Positions 54,417 through 59,147 of a stretch of 59,147 nucleotides of DNA are shown one piece after another. The translations under genes and the position numbers were made by a program. Below the pieces are notes generated by a model. That model was not told where the DNA came from and ran no database searches. It saw only the letters and a list, made by a program, of their open reading frames with translations. Every line of letters begins with the position of its first letter. Positions within the stretch are counted from its first letter, which is position 1. Source of the DNA: Lachnospiraceae bacterium (GTDB taxonomy: Bacteria > Bacillota > Clostridia > Lachnospirales > Lachnospiraceae); NCBI GenBank assembly GCA_017621075.1, contig JAGATV010000023.1:1-59147 (forward strand), read 5' to 3'.

Positions 54417-55568
54417 CTACCGTCGTATTCTTTTTTCAATGCCAAGTGCTTCATATAATCGAATTCCTAAGTTGTATATTTTTTCTTGGCTCTTAAAATG
54501 TTCTGTGCATTCCGGCAGTTCAAACAACCTCCATAATTCTTCTTCGGTTATTTCCAGTCGTTCTGCCACTTCCTTAAACATTTCTTTTCCTTCTTCTTCA
54601 GATACCGGCGGCTCCTCTAATATCTTAAGTGCCTCATTGCGTGTCATCTGTCCTGTTATAACAAGACTTGACAACTGTGCACGGCGAATATCATGTCCAA
54701 AACGCTTCGGCACCCACCAGCCTTCTAAAAATTTGGTAATTAAATCTTCAAAATGTTTCTGGCTATACGGCTCATATCCATACTCTTTAGAGAGTGTTTC
54801 TATCATTTCCGCCTTGGTGAAAGGAACAAGATTTAAGGGCTTCAATGTTTTTACACCTTTTATATATGGAATCCAGAATTTGTGTTTAAATCCGTTTGTA
54901 AAAGTGTAGTGTTTTATGGGGATCCTGCAATACTTTTTGATAACATCTTTCAAAAAAGTACCATCACCTGTGGGACCGCCGCCCTTTGCCCATGAACTGG
55001 GGTCTGCAACGATTTCAGTCGAAATATTGTAACCATTTAAAATATACTTGACTCCCAATTCTTGTGAATACTTATCAATTACCGCTATAAACGCATGATC
55101 TTGCGGAACATCCAGACTTTCTAACCCGGTACGGAACCAGGCTAACTGCATTTCCCGCATCTCATCCCAGTCCATTTTTTCAATATGCAGTTCCACACCA
55201 AGTTTTTCTGTAAGTTTCCTGATATTATTCTCAGCTACAGGCAGATTCCAACCGGCATCTATATGGAATACAAATGGTCTGAGCCCCCACTCCTTCACTG
55301 CGAGATGAAGCATATAGGAACTGTCAAGACCGCCGCTCAACCCCAAAATGCAATCATATTCCTTGCCTTCCCCTTTCCTTTTTATCTCAGATATCAGTGC
55401 ACTTAACTCAGCTTCGTGCCCTTTGCCATAGTTCCATTTTGGAAGGATTCTCTGCTTATACTCATTGCAACGACTGCAGACTCCATTTTCATCAAATACG
55501 ATATATTCATCAGAAGTATCCATTACACAGCATGTACATATCTGATAGTTCCGCTTCTCCATCTTCAT
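54417..55568 (-). CDS. N-acetyl sugar amidotransferase, copy 2 (WbpG/WbuX/LfnA type)
   Basis: A second amidotransferase, 383 residues: CTCCVMDTSDEY and NGVCSRCNEY for zinc, PP-loop ILGLSGGLDSSYMLH, YILNGYNISTEIV, WWVPKRFGHDIRR and GQMTRNEALKILEEPP. All motifs of the 53249 copy are intact here too, yet the middle parts differ, so the two probably act on different sugars or on different positions. Only one HisH/HisF pair is present to feed both. The AAAGGAC before the ATG is a fair ribosome binding site. Confidence 0.9.
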   Translation of the reverse strand: MKMEKRNYQICTCCVMDTSDEYIVFDENGVCSRCNEYKQRILPKWNYGKGHEAELSALISEIKRKGEGKEYDCILGLSGGLDSSYMLHLAVKEWGLRPFVFHIDAGWNLPVAENNIRKLTEKLGVELHIEKMDWDEMREMQLAWFRTGLESLDVPQDHAFIAVIDKYSQELGVKYILNGYNISTEIVADPSSWAKGGGPTGDGTFLKDVIKKYCRIPIKHYTFTNGFKHKFWIPYIKGVKTLKPLNLVPFTKAEMIETLSKEYGYEPYSQKHFEDLITKFLEGWWVPKRFGHDIRRAQLSSLVITGQMTRNEALKILEEPPVSEEEGKEMFKEVAERLEITEEELWRLFELPECTEHFKSQEKIYNLGIRLYEALGIEKRIRR

Positions 55569-55608
55569 AATTGTCCTTTCTGCTTTAGCGACGCCATGAC
55601 ATCGTTAT

Positions 55609-56808
55609 TCATCCCAAAGATAATTCTGCTTCCAGTTTATCAAAAAACAATTTTTCCTGGAAATTTTTCTCGTAGAACAATCTTGCAGCATTGCCCATTG
55701 CTGCTCTGTCAGTATTGTTTCCAATAAACTTCCTGATATTTTCTGCCAATTCTTCTGCGTTATCCGCTCTACCGCAAAATCCACACTCGGCCGCTTCTAT
55801 GACGATTTTCGTCTCACCGTCAATTGCACCGATAATAGGTTTCCCCACAGCCATATATGATTGCACTTTACCGGGAAGCGTAAGGCTCAACACCGGATCC
55901 GATTTCAATGTTACAAGCATGGCATCTGCCTTAGCATAAAATTCCGGCATCTCTTCCAGAGGTCTCCTGCCATAAAATGTTACATTGTTTAAATTTTCCC
56001 CCAATTTCCGGAGTCTTTCTAAATCTGTTCCACCGCCTACAATATGAAATTTTACAGGCTCATCTTGTAACAGCTCTGCTGCTTTTAATATTGTTTCCAC
56101 AGACTGTAGCTCGCCAATATTACCCGCAAACATGAACTCAAAGATTTCACCTTCTTCCTTCGGAGGTGTCTTGTCAAAAATCCCTTCTGCATATTGTGGC
56201 AGATATTTAATCTTTTCCTTTTTTATTTTAAATTCCCCTTGCAAATAGTCAGAGAACATACGGCTTGTGATCAGTATTTTGTCCATCTGTCTATATATTC
56301 TCTTACTTACATGATGAAAATATCTATATATATATGATTTTCTGCTTATCCCTCCGGCAACAAGCGATTCCGGCCATAAGTCTAAGCAATACATCACAAT
56401 AGGCACTTTGTATTTCCTTTTATAGGCAATGGCAGCGTCTGCCATCATTACCGGTGACAACTGATTACAATACACAATATCAAAAGATTTTCCATCAGAA
56501 GCAACACATTTATTGGAAAGTACATACATCGTAGAGGCAATCGCATAACTATAATAATTCATGATTCTTTTTACAGTTCCCGTCTCACGAGGCACGGTAT
56601 AACACCGATGTACTTTTACGCCATTTATAACCTCATCAATGTGCTTGCCCGTCCCATATCCTTCATAAAGTTTTCCCTCCGGATAATTAGGGTATCCTGT
56701 TACTACATGGACTTCATGTCCCCGTCTGACCATTTCTTCACATATATCAGAGATTCTGAATGGTTCCGGCTTATAGTACTGACAAATCACCAAAATTCTC
56801 TTCTTCAT
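55609..56808 (-). CDS. GT4 glycosyltransferase, WbuB-like
   Basis: A 399-residue GT-B enzyme: ILVICQYYKPEPFRISDIC, VTGYPNYPEGKLYEGYG, MYCLDLWPESLVAGG, EFMFAGNIGELQSVETIL and SLTLPGKVQSYMAVGKPII. This pattern belongs to WbuB-type transferases, known for L-FucNAc transfer in E. coli O26; with capEFG in the locus, an L-FucNAc or amidinated FucNAc donor is reasonable. It overlaps the aldo/keto reductase gene by 4 bases (ATGA). Confidence 0.88.
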   Translation of the reverse strand: MKKRILVICQYYKPEPFRISDICEEMVRRGHEVHVVTGYPNYPEGKLYEGYGTGKHIDEVINGVKVHRCYTVPRETGTVKRIMNYYSYAIASTMYVLSNKCVASDGKSFDIVYCNQLSPVMMADAAIAYKRKYKVPIVMYCLDLWPESLVAGGISRKSYIYRYFHHVSKRIYRQMDKILITSRMFSDYLQGEFKIKKEKIKYLPQYAEGIFDKTPPKEEGEIFEFMFAGNIGELQSVETILKAAELLQDEPVKFHIVGGGTDLERLRKLGENLNNVTFYGRRPLEEMPEFYAKADAMLVTLKSDPVLSLTLPGKVQSYMAVGKPIIGAIDGETKIVIEAAECGFCGRADNAEELAENIRKFIGNNTDRAAMGNAARLFYEKNFQEKLFFDKLEAELSLG

Positions 56809-57755
56809 CTTGATTTTTTCTGCCTTTTTATTTTTTCCTTAATCTCATCCGGTATAGTTACATTAACTGCATCAACATTTTCAACCAAATGTGACATCGT
56901 TGTTGTGCCAAAAACTGCCGTTGATACCCCCTTGTTATCAAGCACATACTTCAGAGCCAGCTGCGTACTTGTTGCTCCCTGCACCTGATTCAGGAACTTA
57001 AAATTATTCTTCTGTGCAAGTTTATCTCTATGATTTACCAACGCTCTTGCAAGATACCAGATATCCTTTAGTTTCCTTATCTTAAAAACCCTATTCGAAT
57101 ATAACGATTCTGCAAGGGGTGCTCCTGCAATCACTCCAATTCCGGCCTCATTCAATTCCTCTATGAGCTGCTCTCTGTCCTGACGCATGATATTATAATC
57201 AAGCATTACAAAATCAAAGCATTTCGTATCTCTCACATATTCAATTACATCTGTATCAAATGTATTGATTCCTATTGCCTTTGCCAGCCCATCTTCCTTC
57301 AGTTTTCGCATGGCAGACAAAAACTCTTCTGTCATATCTGCTACTTGTGGGCCATGGCACATGAGAAGATCCAAATATGCAATACCCATTCTATTTAAGC
57401 TTGTTTCTACACTTTGACGCATCCACTCCGGAGACCAATCATGTATATACTTTCCATCTACTAACTTGGTTCCAAATTTTGAAGAAATAACGATTTCGTT
57501 TCTGTCAACTATTTGGGACTCGCGGAGAATTTTTCCAATACGCTCCTCTGCTATGCCATAGCTATATCCGGTGTCAAAATATCTAATTCCAAGCTCATAA
57601 GCTTTTTCAAACAGACCAATTGCTTCTTCATCCGTAATAAACTTTTTCCCCCAGACACTGGCACAGCCAAATCCAAGTTCTGTTATTTCTATTCCCGAAT
57701 TGCCAAGGGGTCTTTTCTGTATTCCCCCCACACCAGTCTTTTGGCTACACATCAT
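56805..57755 (-). CDS. Aldo/keto reductase
   Basis: A 316-residue NADPH-dependent (beta/alpha)8 reductase: YFDTGYSYGIAEERIG (Asp61, Tyr66), VISSKFGTK (Lys93) and LLMCHGPQ (His134) give a full tetrad, and STAVFGTTTMSHL binds the cofactor. Inside a glycan operon it could reduce a keto-sugar intermediate, though no precedent fixes the step. The frame is open back to 57926, but ATG 57755 (or 57752) directly follows GGGAGG, so the shorter start is used. The 118 bases to the priming transferase gene hold nothing obvious. Confidence 0.86.
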   Translation of the reverse strand: MMCSQKTGVGGIQKRPLGNSGIEITELGFGCASVWGKKFITDEEAIGLFEKAYELGIRYFDTGYSYGIAEERIGKILRESQIVDRNEIVISSKFGTKLVDGKYIHDWSPEWMRQSVETSLNRMGIAYLDLLMCHGPQVADMTEEFLSAMRKLKEDGLAKAIGINTFDTDVIEYVRDTKCFDFVMLDYNIMRQDREQLIEELNEAGIGVIAGAPLAESLYSNRVFKIRKLKDIWYLARALVNHRDKLAQKNNFKFLNQVQGATSTQLALKYVLDNKGVSTAVFGTTTMSHLVENVDAVNVTIPDEIKEKIKRQKKSR

Positions 57756-57873
57756 TTCATCCTCCCTTTTGTTAATTGTTGCTGTCCAATGTAGCACTAT
57801 ATTCATCTTTATGCTGGAAAAATTTACCGCAAATCCTACCCCGGATAGCGATTCACACCTACAATCGCATTTA

Positions 57874-58485
57874 TCACTTTTGCTGCTCTTTTTCCAAGGT
57901 TCCGGTGCCGCCTTCCACCACACCATCCTGCTTCACGACGGATATGACTGTGCCCAAAATGCATCTCACATCCATCAGGAATCCTCTTTTCTTTACATAA
58001 TCACCATCCAGTTTTGCTTTGACATCAATGGGCAGTTCATCCCGTCCGTTGATCTGCGCCCAGCCGGTCAACCCCGGCAGGATATCATTGGCACCATACT
58101 TGTCCCGCTCTGCAATCAGGTCATACTGATTCCACAAGGCAGGTCTGGGACCTACGATTGCCATATCCCCCTTTAAAATATTGATGATCTGAGGGAGTTC
58201 ATCCAAACTGGTCTTTCTTAGGAATCTGCCCACTTTGGTAATATACTGTTCCGGATTTTTCAACAGATGAGTGGGAGTATCCTTGGGAGTATCGATACTC
58301 ATGGTCCGGAATTTCAAAATATTGAAATGGGTCTTGTGAATACCCACACGTTTTTGTTTAAAAAGAATAGGTCCTCTGGAATCCAGTTTGATAGCAACAA
58401 TCAATATCAGGAATACCGGTGACAGGATGATCAGCCCTATAAATGCCAGGAATCTATCTATAATGTTCTTTACAATCGTATACAT
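57874..58485 (-). CDS. Priming phosphoglycosyltransferase, PglC/WcaJ C-domain type
   Basis: Transfers a sugar-phosphate from a UDP-sugar to undecaprenyl phosphate to start each repeat unit. The 203 residues have one N-terminal re-entrant helix (about 10-31), PILFKQKRVGIHKTHFNILK, KTSLDELPQIINILKGDM with the Asp-Glu dyad, VGPRPAL and PGLTGWAQING. This is the short monotopic form, like PglC, without the extra helices of WcaJ. First gene of the polysaccharide operon; the product would be passed to the GT4 enzymes. Confidence 0.93.
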   Translation of the reverse strand: MYTIVKNIIDRFLAFIGLIILSPVFLILIVAIKLDSRGPILFKQKRVGIHKTHFNILKFRTMSIDTPKDTPTHLLKNPEQYITKVGRFLRKTSLDELPQIINILKGDMAIVGPRPALWNQYDLIAERDKYGANDILPGLTGWAQINGRDELPIDVKAKLDGDYVKKRGFLMDVRCILGTVISVVKQDGVVEGGTGTLEKEQQK

Positions 58486-58535
58486 GGTCTGTACCTCTTG
58501 ACATTTTTCCGCAATACACTCATTTTAACTATATA

Positions 58536-58564
58536 ATTTTACCACTTCTTCCCCTGTTATGCAA
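58536..58564 (-). promoter_or_regulatory. Promoter of the polysaccharide operon
   Basis: On the minus strand TTGCAT (58559-58564), 17 bases, TAAAAT (58536-58541) with TGG before it (extended -10). It lies about 50 bases before the priming transferase and after the terminator of the coiled-coil gene. Confidence 0.65.
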
Positions 58565-58638
58565 CGCAAAAACTTCTTAAATGTTACACTTAAATGTTAT
58601 ATGAACGACAAAAGCTCTACAAGTTTGATCCGTTATAC

Positions 58639-58681
58639 AAAATCATTCCCGGAGGAAACCATCTCCTCCGGGAATGATTTT
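58639..58681. terminator. Terminator after the coiled-coil gene
   Basis: Perfect 18-base stem: 58639-58656 (AAAATCATTCCCGGAGGA) with 58664-58681, seven-base loop, A-run and T-run on both sides. It lies five bases after the coding frame at 58686 and ends that minus-strand transcript; it could act in either direction. Confidence 0.9.
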
Positions 58682-58685
58682 GGGA

Positions 58686-59147
58686 TCACGCTGTGATCGA
58701 TTCCTCAATTTTTATTTTGCGTACTTCACTATCCAGGTAATTAACCCTAAGTGCCAGCATTTCTCTTTCCTGATCCGACTCTAACGCATCGCATAACTTT
58801 CTGTTCAGATCCAAATGTCCCTCCGCCACACGCATGATATTGGGACTAATGTCATTTTCAATGCTTATCTTTACAAGTGTCAGATCTGTCTTTACCCGAC
58901 CAAGATCCTCCTTCACTGTGACGAGTTCTGTCTTTACCTCACCAAGGTCCTCCTTCACCGTGACGAGTTCTGTCTTTACCTCACCAAGGTCCTCCTTCAC
59001 TGTGACGAGCTCCGTCTTCACCTCACCAAGATCCTCCTTCACCGTGACGAGTTCTGTCTTTACCTCACCAAGGTCCTCCTTCACCGTGACGAGTTCTGTC
59101 TTTACCCCGCCAAGGTCCTTCTTCACTGTGACGAGTTCTGTCTTTAC
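58686..59147 (-). CDS. Coiled-coil repeat protein, 5' end outside window
   Basis: The visible 153 codons encode tandem 14-residue units VKTELVTVKEDLGE, followed by a helical tail (IMRVAEGHLDLNRKL, ALRVNYLDSEVRK) ending IEESITA. The unit is two heptads with Val/Leu at a and d positions and charged residues elsewhere, so a long parallel coiled coil is expected. The frame is open to the window edge and repeats continue to it, so the true start is beyond 59147. No family function is recognised; rod-like cytoplasmic or surface spacer proteins look like this. Confidence 0.8.
   Translation of the reverse strand, partial: VKTELVTVKKDLGGVKTELVTVKEDLGEVKTELVTVKEDLGEVKTELVTVKEDLGEVKTELVTVKEDLGEVKTELVTVKEDLGRVKTDLTLVKISIENDISPNIMRVAEGHLDLNRKLCDALESDQEREMLALRVNYLDSEVRKIKIEESITA
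58896..59147 (-). repeat. 42-bp in-frame tandem repeats
   Basis: Six near-identical 42-base units at the DNA level, differing by few bases (for example ctcaccaagg versus ctcaccaaga starts), each encoding 14 residues. DNA-level likeness implies recent expansion or homogenisation, so copy number may vary between strains. The array runs to the window edge. Confidence 0.9.

Noticed and set aside
57756-57926. Extended aldo/keto reductase N terminus
   Set aside because: The 57 extra residues are not AKR-like, overlap the priming transferase gene and lack a site; GGGAGG sits right before ATG 57755.
58896-59147. CRISPR array
   Set aside because: The 42-bp units are contiguous without spacers and encode in-frame 14-residue repeats.

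Overview
The window reads as a chromosome segment of a Firmicutes bacterium of Clostridia type, most likely Lachnospiraceae. This rests on strong AGGAGG-type ribosome binding sites, extended -10 promoters, Gram-positive style undecaprenyl-phosphate glycan machinery and moderate GC; no marker gene fixes the genus. Apart from a truncated dnaE at the left edge, nearly the whole window is devoted to cell-surface glycans, with one probable anti-phage cassette and one probable peptide-ligase operon embedded in it. I found no rRNA, tRNA, CRISPR array, IS element or prophage. No stretch longer than about 200 bases lacks a gene; the largest gaps (24017-24168, 31941-32138, 38665-38802, 58486-58685) hold promoters and terminators, listed separately.

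Layout. 1-3481: dnaE (minus, 3' cut off) diverges from a membrane-anchored lipase-like hydrolase. 3493-14501: a ten-gene minus-strand operon of four family-2 glycosyltransferases, three large polytopic membrane proteins, a PLP sugar aminotransferase, a GNAT acetyltransferase and an FAD oxidoreductase; it looks like several lipid-phosphate-sugar modification arms. 14648-17749: a divergent plus-strand giant membrane protein with a C-terminal SGNH esterase domain. 17837-19138: a paralogue of the membrane protein at 6600. 19244-24016: an operon of circularly permuted ATP-grasp (frameshifted), alpha-E protein, transglutaminase and two aspartoacylase-family proteins, one of which has lost its zinc site. 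24169-28817: GDP-sugar operon (aminotransferase, manC, manA, gmd). 28910-31940: a two-gene cassette of an OLD-like ABC ATPase/TOPRIM protein and a HEPN protein with an R-N-x3-H ribonuclease motif, the best candidate here for an undescribed system.

32139-58485 is a large Wzx/Wzy-type surface polysaccharide locus on the minus strand. It starts with a priming phosphoglycosyltransferase (57874-58485). It continues with an aldo/keto reductase, GT4 transferases, an acetamidino-sugar module (two amidotransferases plus HisH/HisF paralogues), the Wzx flippase, acyltransferase, Wzy polymerase, Wlb/Wbp-like amino-sugar genes, UDP-glucose dehydrogenase, methyltransferases and a probably phase-variable SGNH hydrolase. 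A second promoter then drives capE-capF-capG (UDP-L-FucNAc), a Wzz-like chain-length protein fused to a degenerate tyrosine-kinase domain, and an O-antigen ligase/polymerase. UDP-L-FucNAc from capEFG is a plausible substrate for the amidination module and for the WbuB-like GT4. At the right edge a coiled-coil protein built of 14-residue repeats (42-bp DNA repeats) is cut off by the window end.

Two genes (ATP-grasp near 22890; SGNH hydrolase near 39876) are broken by single-base differences in homopolymer runs. Each is either a true off state or pseudogene, or a sequence error, and this should be settled before the genes are used.
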